A stretch of DNA of 64,000 nt, taken from positions 186,001 to 250,000 of the forward strand of contig NZ_BOSL01000001.1 of NCBI RefSeq assembly GCF_018403325.1, written 5' to 3'. A program made the position numbers and the translations under genes. The notes beneath the pieces were generated by a model. It did no database searches and was not told the DNA's origin. It worked only from the letters and a program-made list of their open reading frames with translations. Shown here in pieces: positions 32,121 through 41,735 of this stretch (position 1 is its first letter; every line of letters starts with the position of its first letter). This stretch comes from Paenibacillus vini. GTDB taxonomy: Bacteria; Bacillota; Bacilli; Paenibacillales; Paenibacillaceae.

Positions 32121-33569
32121 ATGATGTCTGCTGGAGATCGAATCCGATTGTTAGTCGTTACCTGCGTTACGCTGTTCATGGCGATGCTGGACAATTTGGT
32201 CATTGGGGTGGCGCTGCCGTCCATTCAGACCTCTTTTAACGCAGGGATGTCAGACCTGCAGTGGTTCATGAACGCTTACACGCTGGCGTTCGCCGTTCTG
32301 CTTATTCCTTTCAGCGCGCTCGGGGAGCGCTTTGGACGCAAGCGCATGTTCCTGATCGGCGTGGTCCTGTTCACGCTAGGTTCTCTTGCGTCGGCGCTCA
32401 GCGACAGCTCCCTGTTGTTGACGCTGTCTCGCGCGCTGCAAGGCGTCGGCGCCGCGGCCATTATGCCGATCAGCTTAACGCTGGTGAACGGCGCGTTCCC
32501 GCCGGAAAAAAGGGCGGCCGCGATTGGCATTTGGTCCGGCGTCTCCGGCCTTGGGCTGTCCGTCGGACCACTGGTCGGCGGAGCGATTATTGAGGGGGCG
32601 CCTTGGCAGGCGATCTTCTGGATCAACGTTCCGATCGGCGTGCTGGCGGTCCTGTTCGGGATGCGCTGGCTGAAGGAGTCGAAGGGAGAACGCAAGCCGA
32701 TCGACCCGCTCGGCATTACGCTGCTCGGTGCCGGCTTGTTCGGATTGGTCTTCGGTATGGTCCGCGGTAACGACGAAGGCTGGGGCGCGTTTAGCGTCTG
32801 GGGTCCGATCGCAGGTGGCGTGCTGCTGCTAATTGCCTTCTATGGTTGGGAACGAACCCGCAAGCAGCCGTTCGTTCAGTTCAAGCATTTCCGGGAACGG
32901 AATTACAGCGCGTATTTGTCCGCAGGGTTCTGGTTAAACGCCGGCATCTTCGGGGCGATCTTCCTGCTTACGTTGTTCCTGCAGCAAGCTCAGGGCTATT
33001 CGGCCCTCGGCGCCGGGGTAAGGGAGATGGTGTGGACCGCCTGCACGATGGTCGCTGCGCCGCTGGCCGGTCTGCTCGTCGGAAGATTCGGCTCAAAACG
33101 GGTGCTGCTGTTCGGATTGTTCCTGCAGCTTGTCGGCTTGATCGGAATTGCCTTGGTCATCATCCGGGAAGGGGCGATCTTCCCGTTCGGGTACATTGTT
33201 CCACTCATGATGGCGGCCGGAGCCGGCATGGGCTTTAGCTTCACGCCGCTCTCGCACGGGCTGCTCAGCTCGGTGGAGGAGAAAGCCGCCGGTGAAGCGA
33301 GCGGCCTGAGTAACACGGCCCGCGAGCTCGGCGGCGTGTTCGGCATCGCCATCGGCGGCCTGGTGTTCGCGAGCGGCAGCGCCATCGCAACGCCGAACGA
33401 TTTCGGCGATCATCTTGTGCCGGCGCTCTTCGTGTTTGCCGCGATGATCGCCCTAGGCTTCCTCTCCGTCGCCTTCTTTGTGCGAAACGACCGGAGTAAA
33501 ACAGCCGCTGTTGAAGCCAAAGGCGATGCTGAAAAGGGTACTCTCTCCGGCGCGGAACTTCGCGGCTGA
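32121..33569 (+). CDS. DHA2-family (14-helix) MFS drug efflux transporter
   Basis: A 482-residue protein with about 14 hydrophobic helices. It has MLDNLVIGVALPSIQ (motif D1 region), LGERFGRKRMFLIG (motif A) and LQGVGAAAIMPISLTLV followed by GPLVGGAIIEGAPWQAIFWINVPIG (motif C region). It uses the proton gradient to expel drugs. I start it at 32121 (CGAGGTG upstream) rather than at the TTG at 32100. It appears more GC-rich than the tetR gene before it, a possible sign of separate ancestry. It is preceded by a TetR operator and followed by a terminator. Confidence 0.88.
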   Translation: MMSAGDRIRLLVVTCVTLFMAMLDNLVIGVALPSIQTSFNAGMSDLQWFMNAYTLAFAVLLIPFSALGERFGRKRMFLIGVVLFTLGSLASALSDSSLLLTLSRALQGVGAAAIMPISLTLVNGAFPPEKRAAAIGIWSGVSGLGLSVGPLVGGAIIEGAPWQAIFWINVPIGVLAVLFGMRWLKESKGERKPIDPLGITLLGAGLFGLVFGMVRGNDEGWGAFSVWGPIAGGVLLLIAFYGWERTRKQPFVQFKHFRERNYSAYLSAGFWLNAGIFGAIFLLTLFLQQAQGYSALGAGVREMVWTACTMVAAPLAGLLVGRFGSKRVLLFGLFLQLVGLIGIALVIIREGAIFPFGYIVPLMMAAGAGMGFSFTPLSHGLLSSVEEKAAGEASGLSNTARELGGVFGIAIGGLVFASGSAIATPNDFGDHLVPALFVFAAMIALGFLSVAFFVRNDRSKTAAVEAKGDAEKGTLSGAELRG

Positions 33570-33596
33570 CGGAGGGAAGCGCTAAATTCCTTTCAT

Positions 33597-33637
33597 AGAG
33601 AAGCGGGCATCGCGCTTTGCGTGCCTCGCTTCTCTTT
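33597..33637 (+). terminator. Intrinsic terminator after the DHA2 MFS gene
   Basis: AGAGAAGCGGGCA and TGCCTCGCTTCTCT pair with one bulge around a 12-base loop, then TTTT. Confidence 0.85.
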
Positions 33638-33744
33638 TCCAAATCATAGCTGGATAAAACTTGAAAGTTATAGCTAATGCGCTAGATAACAAACGATTTT
33701 GTTGGTATGATGCTAGGGGAGTAGTATGGAAGGAGGAATGGGAG

Positions 33745-34719
33745 TTGGCAACGATTAAGGATGTAGCGGAGAAGGCCGGCGTTACGGTGACGACGGTGTC
33801 CCGGGTTTTGAATAACCGCGGCTACATTAGCGAAGAAACCAGAGAGAAAGTATACCGTGTAATGCGGGAGATGCAGTATCAGCCTAATGAGATCGCACGC
33901 TCCTTGTCCCGGAAGAAAACGATGATATTGGGCATGATCATCCCGACGATTGCGCATCCCTTTTTTGCGGAGTTGACGAATTATATTGAGAAGCATGCTT
34001 CGAAATTGGGTTACAAGATTCTGCTGTGCAATTCACGGATGGATCAAGGCAAGGAAAAAGAGTATATCGATATGCTCACAAGCAATCGCGTGGATGGGAT
34101 GTTCATGAGCAGCCATACGCTTGAAGTAGATGAGTACAAAAAGTTGAAGCAGCCGATCATCACGTTTGACAGAAGAATCGCGGATATCCCTTACGTATCG
34201 TCGGAGAATGAACAGGGGGGAATCTATGCCGCGGAACTCTTGCTGAAGAAGGGATGCAGAAGAATCGCACATATTACCGGTAATTTGGGACTCGATCTGT
34301 TGAGCAACCAACGCACGAACGGGTTTGTAAAAAGTCTTCGCGGCCGGGGTGTGGAGCCGATTGTTTTCGAATTGGGACCGGACGTGTTTGACAGCGAGGG
34401 TTACGAGCGGGTTATCACGGAACTTCTGGAACAGTATCCCGATATTGACGGGATCTTTGCCAGCGGCGATATTTTGGCGATGAATGTAATCAAGGTTTGC
34501 ATGAGCAAAGGAATCGATATCCCCGGTCGCATCAAATTGATCGGCTACGATGATATTGAGATGGCTTCCTTGGTGTCCCCTGCTTTAACGACGATCAGGC
34601 AGCCGTTGGAAGAGATAGCAAAGAGGGCGGTTCAATTGCTGGACGGACTTATTCGCGGGGAAGAGGTTCAACACGATAATGTCCTGCCGGTTACTTTAGT
34701 CGAGAGAAGTACTACGTAA
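33745..34719 (+). CDS. LacI-family repressor of the sucrose/FOS operon
   Basis: A 324-residue regulator. I place the start at a TTG (33745) with GGAGG 8 bases upstream, because the HTH ATIKDVAEKAGVTVTTVSRVLNN then begins at residue 2, as in other LacI proteins. The effector domain follows (MILGMIIPTIAHPFFAEL, ITFDRRIADIPYV, GIFASGDILAMNVIK, GYDDIEMASLVSPALTTIRQP). It is encoded immediately upstream of, and in the same direction as, a sugar ABC importer, GH32 and fructokinase operon. Twin LacI-type operators lie between the two units, so it likely represses them until sugar (or a sugar phosphate) binds. Confidence 0.88.
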   Translation: MATIKDVAEKAGVTVTTVSRVLNNRGYISEETREKVYRVMREMQYQPNEIARSLSRKKTMILGMIIPTIAHPFFAELTNYIEKHASKLGYKILLCNSRMDQGKEKEYIDMLTSNRVDGMFMSSHTLEVDEYKKLKQPIITFDRRIADIPYVSSENEQGGIYAAELLLKKGCRRIAHITGNLGLDLLSNQRTNGFVKSLRGRGVEPIVFELGPDVFDSEGYERVITELLEQYPDIDGIFASGDILAMNVIKVCMSKGIDIPGRIKLIGYDDIEMASLVSPALTTIRQPLEEIAKRAVQLLDGLIRGEEVQHDNVLPVTLVERSTT

Positions 34720-34748
34720 AACGGAGAAATAAATTTTTATAAACTGTA

Positions 34749-34764
34749 TGTCAACCGGTTGACA
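34749..34764. promoter_or_regulatory. LacI-type operator 1 of the sucrose/FOS operon
   Basis: TGTCAACCGGTTGACA is a perfect 16-bp palindrome with the central CG of LacI-family sites. Its right arm contains the promoter's -35. Confidence 0.8.
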
Positions 34765-34788
34765 TGTCAAACGCTTAACATATATACT
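34759..34788 (+). promoter_or_regulatory. Sigma-A promoter of the sucrose/FOS operon
   Basis: TTGACA at 34759-34764 and TATACT at 34783-34788 with an 18-base spacer. Both operators overlap it. Confidence 0.75.
34765..34780. promoter_or_regulatory. LacI-type operator 2 of the sucrose/FOS operon
   Basis: TGTCAAACGCTTAACA, two positions off a perfect palindrome, starts at the very next base after operator 1 and lies in the spacer of the promoter. Confidence 0.65.
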
Positions 34789-34833
34789 TCAAGTGAGATT
34801 TAAACTTTCCTACAAAAGAGAGGGAGAATGAAC

Positions 34834-36144
34834 ATGAAAGTGTCTCGTTTTGGTAGCGCTTTACTTTTGCTGCTTGCCTTGTCAGTGCTTCTATCGGCAT
34901 GCGGCGGTAACAATGCGGACAAGAACGCAACCAATGAGGGGTCAAGCGGGAATGTCTCCACAAAAGCAGTAAAGATCACTTTCCTCAATTCGAAGTCTGA
35001 AATTCAACAGCAAATGGCGGAGGCGGCGGCAGAGTTTGCAAAGGCCAATCCCGGAATTGAAGTCGACGTGATTTCGGCGAGCGAGAGCCAGTCTCCTGTA
35101 GAGAGAGCTTCTTCTCTTTATGCCGCCGGTACACCTGCAACGATGGCTATGCTGGATGCCGGGGATATTGCCAAGTTTGCCGATAAGGCACTGGATCTTT
35201 CCGGCGAGAAATGGGTAGCCGAGCTGGCACAGCCAAATGAGCTTGACGGCAAAACCATCGCCTTCCCGTTCGCGGTTGAAGGTTACGGCTTGATTTATAA
35301 CCAAAAGATTCTCGATCAGGCGGTCGGCGGTACATTTGATCCGGCAACGATCAATACCACTACCGCGTTAGAGGATTTGTTCAAGAAGATTGAAGCTTCC
35401 GGCGTTGCGCCGATCACGATCGGCAGCATGGATTGGTCCTTGGGCAATCACTACCTCGCGCTTGCTTATGCCAATCAGTCTGTTCCCGTAGAAGATTACT
35501 TAGGGACGTTGAAATCCGGCGACGCCAAACTTGCGGAGAACGCCGTATTTAACGGATTGCTGGATACGTTCGATGTTATGAAAAAATACAACAAGGGCAT
35601 CAAAGACCCGTTAGCGGTCGTGCTGGAGCAAACGGCTGCAGACGTAGCGAAGGGCGAAGCGGCCATGACCTTTAACGGCAACTGGTTGATTACCGAAATG
35701 CAGAAGACGAGCCCGGACGGCGAATTTGGCTTCCTTCCGGTGCCGGTCAGCAACAATGCCGGTGATGCTGCGAATGAATCGCTCGCAATTGGAGCGACCA
35801 AGCAAGTGTTTATCGACAAGACTAAAGCAACTCCAGAGCAACAGGATGCTGCGAAGAAATTCCTGGACTGGCTGGTGTTTGATGCGGCGGGCCAAGAAAT
35901 CATGGTAAATAAATTCAACGTCATTCCGGCCTTTAAAAATAACACGACCGAGCTTTCCAATCCTTTGGCCAAATCTCTGAAAGCCTACAATAATGCAGGC
36001 AAATCGATTCCGTTCGCAGGCAACTACGTACCTGGCGACCACTGGAAAGTGCTTGGCGCTTCCATGCAGAAATATTTGGTGGATAAAGTGGATCGTCCTG
36101 CGCTGGCAAGCGAAGTGGAGAGCTATTGGACTAGCGTGAAGTAA
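34834..36144 (+). CDS. Sugar ABC transporter substrate-binding lipoprotein (CUT1, sucrose/FOS)
   Basis: A 436-residue exported lipoprotein. The second ATG (34834) gives better spacing to GAGGGAG than the one at 34828. The signal peptide ends in lipobox VLLSAC (Cys23). The mature protein is a family-1 solute-binding protein: ITFLNSKSEIQQQMAEAAAEF, AVEGYGLIYNQKIL, GEAAMTFNGNWL, AAKKFLDWLV. It captures an oligosaccharide; sucrose or a fructo-oligosaccharide is inferred from the GH32 and fructokinase genes in the operon. No ATPase gene is included, so a shared MsmX-type ATPase encoded elsewhere is probably used. Confidence 0.88.
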   Translation: MKVSRFGSALLLLLALSVLLSACGGNNADKNATNEGSSGNVSTKAVKITFLNSKSEIQQQMAEAAAEFAKANPGIEVDVISASESQSPVERASSLYAAGTPATMAMLDAGDIAKFADKALDLSGEKWVAELAQPNELDGKTIAFPFAVEGYGLIYNQKILDQAVGGTFDPATINTTTALEDLFKKIEASGVAPITIGSMDWSLGNHYLALAYANQSVPVEDYLGTLKSGDAKLAENAVFNGLLDTFDVMKKYNKGIKDPLAVVLEQTAADVAKGEAAMTFNGNWLITEMQKTSPDGEFGFLPVPVSNNAGDAANESLAIGATKQVFIDKTKATPEQQDAAKKFLDWLVFDAAGQEIMVNKFNVIPAFKNNTTELSNPLAKSLKAYNNAGKSIPFAGNYVPGDHWKVLGASMQKYLVDKVDRPALASEVESYWTSVK

Positions 36145-36248
36145 GAGACGAGGACAGGAAGCAGAGTGTCGGTGGAGAAGGAAGTGCTCCATCGACATTC
36201 ATTATTTAGAGCGGCTTAAACTCGCAATTTTAGAAAGGAGCGTCTCCT

Positions 36249-37133
36249 GTGATCGCAGAAAAAAATCGGATGAAACGCTTGGGGAATCAAGTTTTTTTCA
36301 CAGGACCGACTGTTTTGGTGTTTACGGCTGTCATCATCATCCCGTTTCTGTACGGCATCTATCTGACCTTCTTCTCTTGGGACGGGATATCCTCGAGCAT
36401 GCCCTTCGTAGGCGGCAGCAACTACGTGGAAGTAATTCAGGACAGCAAGTTTTGGGCATCCGTCTGGCTTACGATCAAATATGTGCTGGCTACCGTCATT
36501 TTAATTAACGGAGTCGCCTTCCTCTTGGCCTATCTTGTCACGAACGGGATTAAAGGGGAGAACTTTTTCCGGGCCGCTTATTTTACGCCGAACCTGATCG
36601 GGGGACTGGTGCTCGGATTCATCTGGCAGTTTATGTTCAACAACCTTTTTACCGCGATCGGTGATAAAACGGGCCTGGATCTCTTCAGCAAAACCTGGCT
36701 CGGAGACGAAAATCTGGCTTTCTGGGCATTAGTCATTGTGACGGTATGGCAGTATGCCGGGTATATGATGGTTATCTTTATTGCCGGTTTGATGAGCTTG
36801 CCGAAGGACGTGATGGAAGCGGCCAAGATTGATGGCGCCAACGGCTGGAAACGGCTTTCCCGCATGGTGCTTCCGCTCATGGTTCCTTCCTTCATCGTGA
36901 CGATATTCCTTTCGCTTCAAAGAGGGTTCATGGTCTATGACGTGAACTACGGCTTGACGGGCGGAGGTCCGTTCGGCAGTACGGTCATGGCTTCCATGTT
37001 CGTTTACGACAAAGCGTTCATTCGCTTTGATTACGGGGCCGGTCAGGCTCAAGCTTTCGTACTGTTCTTGTTGGCTGCATTGATTACGATAACCCAGGTG
37101 TATTTAGGAAAAAGAATGGAGGTTGAAGCCTAG
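36249..37133 (+). CDS. Sugar ABC transporter permease (MalF/UgpA type)
   Basis: A 294-residue permease with six membrane helices and a GTG start. The transporter coupling motif is MEAAKIDGANGWKRLSRMVLPLMVPSFIV (EAA loop), near residue 195. It forms a heterodimer with the next gene's product. Its stop codon overlaps the GTG of that gene by one base, showing tight coupling. Confidence 0.9.
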   Translation: MIAEKNRMKRLGNQVFFTGPTVLVFTAVIIIPFLYGIYLTFFSWDGISSSMPFVGGSNYVEVIQDSKFWASVWLTIKYVLATVILINGVAFLLAYLVTNGIKGENFFRAAYFTPNLIGGLVLGFIWQFMFNNLFTAIGDKTGLDLFSKTWLGDENLAFWALVIVTVWQYAGYMMVIFIAGLMSLPKDVMEAAKIDGANGWKRLSRMVLPLMVPSFIVTIFLSLQRGFMVYDVNYGLTGGGPFGSTVMASMFVYDKAFIRFDYGAGQAQAFVLFLLAALITITQVYLGKRMEVEA

Positions 37134-37975
37134 TGATCAACGCAAGGTCCCTGATGAAGATTCTCGTCTACGCTATCCTTGTTGTTTCGCTCATCGCCTT
37201 CATTACTCCGTTTCTGTTAATCATTATCAACGCCTTTAAAACAAACGCGCAAATCATTGAGTCGCCGTTATCCTGGCCGACATCCTTTAACTTCGATAAC
37301 TTCTTCGTTTCGATGAAAGAAATGAGTTATTTCCATTGCTTCACCAATTCGTTGTTGATCACCTTCGGCAGCGTGCTGCTGATTGGCGTCTTTGCAGCCA
37401 TGACAGCCCATTATTTCGTACGGAACAAGACAAAAACGAACAACTTGCTTTTCTTCGCCATGGTGGCCTCGATGATCATCCCGTTCCAGGCGATTATGAT
37501 CCCCCTCGTCTCTTTGTATGGAGCGAAACTGGGCTGGATCCAGACTGTGCCGAAATCGACGCTGATCTTTATGTATCTGGGATTCGGCAGCCCGCTTGCA
37601 GTTTTTATCTATCACGGTTTTATTAAGAGCATCCCTCTGGAGCTGGAGGAAGCCGCCTTTATGGACGGCTGTAATCGTCGCCAGACCTTTTTCCGCATCA
37701 TTTTGCCGATTCTTATGCCGACTACGGTTACCATCGGTATCCTGAATGTTTTGTGGATTTGGAACGACTTTTTGCTTCCGCTGCTTGTCCTGCAGAACGC
37801 AGGGAGGGAGAGCTATACGTTGCCTCTGGCGATTCAGGTATTTAAGGGAACCTACACTACGGACAATGAGAAATTTCTGCCTGCGGTGTTGCTGGTTATT
37901 CTGCCGATCCTGATCATTTACTTGTTTGCGCAGAGATTTATTATCCAAGGCGTTACCCAGGGATCCGTGAAGTAA
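37133..37975 (+). CDS. Sugar ABC transporter permease (MalG type)
   Basis: A 280-residue permease with six helices, starting at a GTG that shares a base with the upstream stop codon. The EAA motif is ELEEAAFMDGCNRRQTFFRIILPILMP. The N-terminal ITPFLLIIINAFKTNAQI and the C-terminal IIQGVTQGSVK are typical of the MalG class. It works with the preceding permease to import the sugar. Confidence 0.9.
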   Translation: MINARSLMKILVYAILVVSLIAFITPFLLIIINAFKTNAQIIESPLSWPTSFNFDNFFVSMKEMSYFHCFTNSLLITFGSVLLIGVFAAMTAHYFVRNKTKTNNLLFFAMVASMIIPFQAIMIPLVSLYGAKLGWIQTVPKSTLIFMYLGFGSPLAVFIYHGFIKSIPLELEEAAFMDGCNRRQTFFRIILPILMPTTVTIGILNVLWIWNDFLLPLLVLQNAGRESYTLPLAIQVFKGTYTTDNEKFLPAVLLVILPILIIYLFAQRFIIQGVTQGSVK

Positions 37976-37994
37976 AAAGTACAGAGAGATAGAG

Positions 37995-39482
37995 GTGGAG
38001 AAAGTGGCTCAGAATCAGCTTTGCCATCGCAAGGCTATAGAAGCGGCAGTCCATTCCGTAGAAAAATCGCTGGAAATAGCCCCGGCCGATCCGCATCGTC
38101 CGGCTTATCATGTAAGCCCGTCCGTGAATTGGATGAACGATCCTAACGGTTTGATCTTTTATAAAGGCGAATACCATCTGTTTTATCAATATAATCCGTT
38201 CTCTCCGCAGTGGGGAAATATTCATTGGGCCCATTGCAAGAGCAAGGACTTGATCCATTGGGAGCAGCTTCCCATTGCCCTTGCGCCTAGCGAGGACTAT
38301 GACAAAGACGGATGCTTCTCGGGGAGTGCGGTGGAGCACGAGGGCAAGCTGTATTTATTTTATACGGGGAACGTCTTCACCACGCCGACCGGGCTCCCGG
38401 ACGATCTGCTTCAGCAGCAGTGTGTGGCCGTATCCGAAGATGGGGTCAACTTCCGGAAGGATTCCGCGAATCCAGTGATCCCGGCCCCTCCGGCACATAT
38501 CGGTCAGACCAACCATTTCAGGGATCCGAAGGTATGGAGCCATGGCGGGAAATGGTACATGGTTCTAGGAGCGAGGCACAATCATCTCGGTAAAGTATTG
38601 CTATATCAATCCGATGATTTGCTTCATTGGGAGTTTAAGAGCGTAGTTACCGAGAGCCAGGGGTCAGAAGGCTATATGTATGAATGTCCCGATTTGTTTG
38701 CGCTTGGAGGGAGAGACTTCCTTCTGCTCTGCCCGGAAGGCATGGAAGGAGAGGGGCAAATTGCGGGGTATTATTCAGGCCTTCTAAATTACTCGGCAGG
38801 TACTTATGAACATGGCGATTTCACCAAGCTGGATGAGGGATTCGAATTTTATGCCCCGCAAACCATGACGGATGCAAACGGCAGAAGACTCATGATCGGC
38901 TGGATGCCGATGGACGGCCATTCGCTTGGGAAGACGTGGGCAGGATGCATGACACTCCCTAGAGAATTACTGCACGAGGGGAACGGACGATTACGGTTCC
39001 GGCCTGCGGAGGAGCTCAAGCAGCTCCGCAAGCGGCATAGTTCAGTTAGGGATTACGCGGTCACGGAGGGAGAACTTCATTCGTTTCCGGAGGTAGAAGG
39101 AGATTGCGTGGAAATGATGATTCAATTCGATCTTCAGAGATCGGACGCCAGCGAAATATCCATTCACGTTCGCTCCTCTTCGGACAATCAAGAATGTACC
39201 GTTATTCAGGCGAATCTGTCCAAAAGGAATATTAGCTTTGACCGAAACCGTTCCGGTATGGGGCCAGGGGGGATCAAAGAATGCCGTCTGGAGACGGGAC
39301 TCGGGGATATGCTTCAGCTTCATATTTTCCTCGACCGGTCCACGGTGGAGCTCTTTATCAATGACGGAGTCCGGGTCATGTCGGGACTGGTATTCCCCGA
39401 TCCGGAGAGCATAGGTATTCGTTTTGCCGCAAAAGGCGGAACGGCTTATATTCATGATCTTCAATTTTGGACGTTGCAATAA
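37995..39482 (+). CDS. GH32 sucrose-6-phosphate hydrolase / fructosidase (cytosolic)
   Basis: A 495-residue glycoside hydrolase family 32 enzyme. Residues 46-52 are WMNDPNG with the nucleophile D49, then FRDPKVW (transition-state Asp) and YECPDLFAL with the acid/base Glu. The C-terminal beta-sandwich has FLDRSTVELFINDG. No signal peptide is present, so it acts on imported sugar. Because import is by ABC transporter and not PTS, the substrate is probably free sucrose or fructo-oligosaccharide rather than sucrose-6-phosphate. The start could be GTG 37995 or GTG 38004; the second sits at a better distance from GAGGTGG. Confidence 0.9.
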   Translation: MEKVAQNQLCHRKAIEAAVHSVEKSLEIAPADPHRPAYHVSPSVNWMNDPNGLIFYKGEYHLFYQYNPFSPQWGNIHWAHCKSKDLIHWEQLPIALAPSEDYDKDGCFSGSAVEHEGKLYLFYTGNVFTTPTGLPDDLLQQQCVAVSEDGVNFRKDSANPVIPAPPAHIGQTNHFRDPKVWSHGGKWYMVLGARHNHLGKVLLYQSDDLLHWEFKSVVTESQGSEGYMYECPDLFALGGRDFLLLCPEGMEGEGQIAGYYSGLLNYSAGTYEHGDFTKLDEGFEFYAPQTMTDANGRRLMIGWMPMDGHSLGKTWAGCMTLPRELLHEGNGRLRFRPAEELKQLRKRHSSVRDYAVTEGELHSFPEVEGDCVEMMIQFDLQRSDASEISIHVRSSSDNQECTVIQANLSKRNISFDRNRSGMGPGGIKECRLETGLGDMLQLHIFLDRSTVELFINDGVRVMSGLVFPDPESIGIRFAAKGGTAYIHDLQFWTLQ

Positions 39483-39527
39483 GCAAGGAACCGGAACCCG
39501 GGTTAATCATCGTTTGGAGGGATTAGG

Positions 39528-40493
39528 ATGGATGTGACGGCACTCGGCGAAATCCTTATAGATTTTTCTCCGGCAGGCAGCTCCCCTCAAGGAAATCGGT
39601 TGCTCGAGCAAAATGCAGGCGGCGCCCCGGCCAATGTCCTGGCAGCACTGAGCCGGTTCGGGAGGAAGACGGCATTGATTGGCAAAGTGGGTGAGGACGA
39701 ATTCGGCCACTATTTAAGAAGCGTCCTTGTCGATAACGGCATCGATGCGAGCGGCTTGATGATGATTCCTGAAGCCAGCACGACCCTCGCCTTCGTACAT
39801 CTGGGGGAGAATGGCGAACGCTCCTTCAGTTTCGTGCAAAATCCGGGAGCGGATCAATTGCTGAGCGCAAAGGATATTAAAGAGGTTGGTGACTTGTTGA
39901 TCGGGCAGTCTTCCGTGTTTCACTTCGGTTCGCTTTCGCTGACCCATGAACCGGCGCGAAGCGCCACCTGGGCCGCTTTAAAGTGCGCGCGAGGGCATGG
40001 CATCAAAGTATCCTATGATCCGAATCTAAGGGAAGCTCTATGGCCCGGCTTAGAGGAAGCGAAACGCCTGATTCTGGAGGGAATGCGGTTTGCCGATATA
40101 GTAAAGCTCTCTGTAGAGGAGCTTGAATTCTTAACGGGTACTTCAAATTTGGAACAGGGCAGCCGGCAGCTTGCCGAAGAATACGGCCTCAGCGTAGTTC
40201 TGGTCACGCTCGGTGCGGAGGGCAGCTTTTGCCGCCGGGGCGGCGACACCTGTCTTGTAGAGGGGATTACCGTGAAGGCCGTGGATACGACCGGGGCGGG
40301 CGATGCGTTTCTAGGCGGATGGCTGCATGCGTATCTGGAAGCAAATAAGCCCGAAACGGAGCTTTCCCTGGACGAGCTTCGGAATATGTTGAGGTTCGCG
40401 AACATCACCGGCGCCTTAACGACCACGCGCAAAGGCGCGATTCCGGCCCTTCCTGCACTGGAGACGGTACTGGAACTTTATAAGGAAACCTAA
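39528..40493 (+). CDS. scrK: PfkB-family fructokinase
   Basis: A 321-residue ribokinase-fold kinase. The N-terminal signature is NAGGAPANVLAALSRFG; the C-terminal ATP site and catalytic Asp are in TTGAGDAFLGGWLHAYL (about 255-271). It phosphorylates the fructose released by the GH32 enzyme encoded 45 bases upstream. GGAGGG precedes the ATG. It is the last gene of the operon and ends at a strong terminator. Confidence 0.88.
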   Translation: MDVTALGEILIDFSPAGSSPQGNRLLEQNAGGAPANVLAALSRFGRKTALIGKVGEDEFGHYLRSVLVDNGIDASGLMMIPEASTTLAFVHLGENGERSFSFVQNPGADQLLSAKDIKEVGDLLIGQSSVFHFGSLSLTHEPARSATWAALKCARGHGIKVSYDPNLREALWPGLEEAKRLILEGMRFADIVKLSVEELEFLTGTSNLEQGSRQLAEEYGLSVVLVTLGAEGSFCRRGGDTCLVEGITVKAVDTTGAGDAFLGGWLHAYLEANKPETELSLDELRNMLRFANITGALTTTRKGAIPALPALETVLELYKET

Positions 40494-40507
40494 TTTAACA
40501 GCTTCAG

Positions 40508-40547
40508 AAAGTCCCCTGGATTAGAAGAAACCATCCAAGGGACTTTT
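40508..40547 (+). terminator. Intrinsic terminator of the sucrose/FOS operon
   Basis: AAAGTCCCCTGGAT and ATCCAAGGGACTTT pair with one mismatch around a loop of about 12 bases, then TTTTT. Confidence 0.88.
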
Positions 40548-40704
40548 TCATTTGCTCAGGATATCAAATTTCAAATATAACAGCTTTAAATGTTGGACTC
40601 TCTGCATGCAATAAGTTTAGTAGAATTTAATTATGGAATCTGTTTTCATGGAATAGACAGGACTGGAACGTTCCGATTACGCGATATTTAGGGGGTTATT
40701 AAGA

Positions 40705-41637
40705 GTGGATAAAAAAGCAGCGAGTGTTGCAGCCAATGAAATGCCCGAAGGGACGCAGGTGATTTACGGGGAGTTTGCGGAGAGAGGTTCCTACTATTCT
40801 TGTACATACCATCCGGACGTGGTTTACGCCAAATACGGCGATTTGGAAAGAAGACTTCAGATCATTGTGCCAAGCCGCAGCGGATACACTTTTCCCCTGG
40901 TCGTTTTTGTGCAAGGCTCCGCTTGGAGAAAACAGGATTTGTACGCCGCCATCCCTAATCTCTCGCATATTGCCGCTAAGGGTTACGTGATAGCCAGCGT
41001 TGAAATTAGGGACACCGATATTGCACGATTCCCGGCAGCCTTGGAGGATGTAAAATGCGCCATCCGGTTTATGCGCAAGCATGCGGAGAAGTATGGGGTA
41101 GACCCTGCCCGAGTAGCGGTATGGGGAGATTCGTCAGGCGGACACCTTTCCTTGATGACCGGATTAACGGCAGGTGAATACGATAACGGCTTATATAGTG
41201 AACAGTCCGATGAAGTCAGTGCAGTCATCGACTATTACGGGGTCTCAGACTTGCTTACCTTAGGCAGGTACAATGATATTCTGGATCATGATGCCGCCGA
41301 TTCCCCGGAAGGTTTGTTTGTTGGAGGAAGAGTAAAGGATCATTTGGACCTTGCGAAAAAGGCCAGCCCTTTGCATCAGGATTTGGACAAAACGCTTCCG
41401 CCGTTCCTCATCATCCATGGGGATAGCGATAATGTCGTACACGTGAATCAGAGCATAGAGATGTACAAAGCTCTCAAAGAGCATGGACAGAAGGTCTTGT
41501 TCTATAAGGTAGTAGGTGCGGACCACGGAACAGGCATATGGAACCCTCAGGTGCTTGATATTACGGAGAAATTCCTATCCTCCAGTTTACATCGGCCGTT
41601 CTTGAAGAAGCCCCCGTTACAACACGAAGAAGAATAG
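40705..41637 (+). CDS. Alpha/beta-hydrolase (acetyl-esterase/BD-FAE type)
   Basis: A 310-residue esterase with a GTG start behind GGGGG. The oxyanion-hole region is VVFVQGSAWRK; the nucleophile is in WGDSSGGHLS; the acid and base are in IHGDSDNVV and GADHGTG. It lacks a signal peptide. The family removes acetyl or feruloyl groups from sugars and similar esters. The gene stands alone, with terminators on both sides. The substrate is unknown, though proximity to sugar-use genes fits sugar-ester cleavage (inference). Confidence 0.85.
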   Translation: MDKKAASVAANEMPEGTQVIYGEFAERGSYYSCTYHPDVVYAKYGDLERRLQIIVPSRSGYTFPLVVFVQGSAWRKQDLYAAIPNLSHIAAKGYVIASVEIRDTDIARFPAALEDVKCAIRFMRKHAEKYGVDPARVAVWGDSSGGHLSLMTGLTAGEYDNGLYSEQSDEVSAVIDYYGVSDLLTLGRYNDILDHDAADSPEGLFVGGRVKDHLDLAKKASPLHQDLDKTLPPFLIIHGDSDNVVHVNQSIEMYKALKEHGQKVLFYKVVGADHGTGIWNPQVLDITEKFLSSSLHRPFLKKPPLQHEEE

Positions 41638-41648
41638 AAATAAAGTTG

Positions 41649-41682
41649 AAGGCTATCTGTCCGAAATGCGACGGGTAGCCTT
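41649..41682 (+). terminator. Intrinsic terminator after the esterase gene
   Basis: AAGGCTATCTGTC pairs with GACGGGTAGCCTT via G-T pairs; the following T-run (ACTCTTTG) is weak. Confidence 0.6.
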
Positions 41683-41735
41683 ACTCTTTGCTCGCTATCC
41701 ATCAATAAAAAATCCATAATTAGGCTTTGAGTCAA

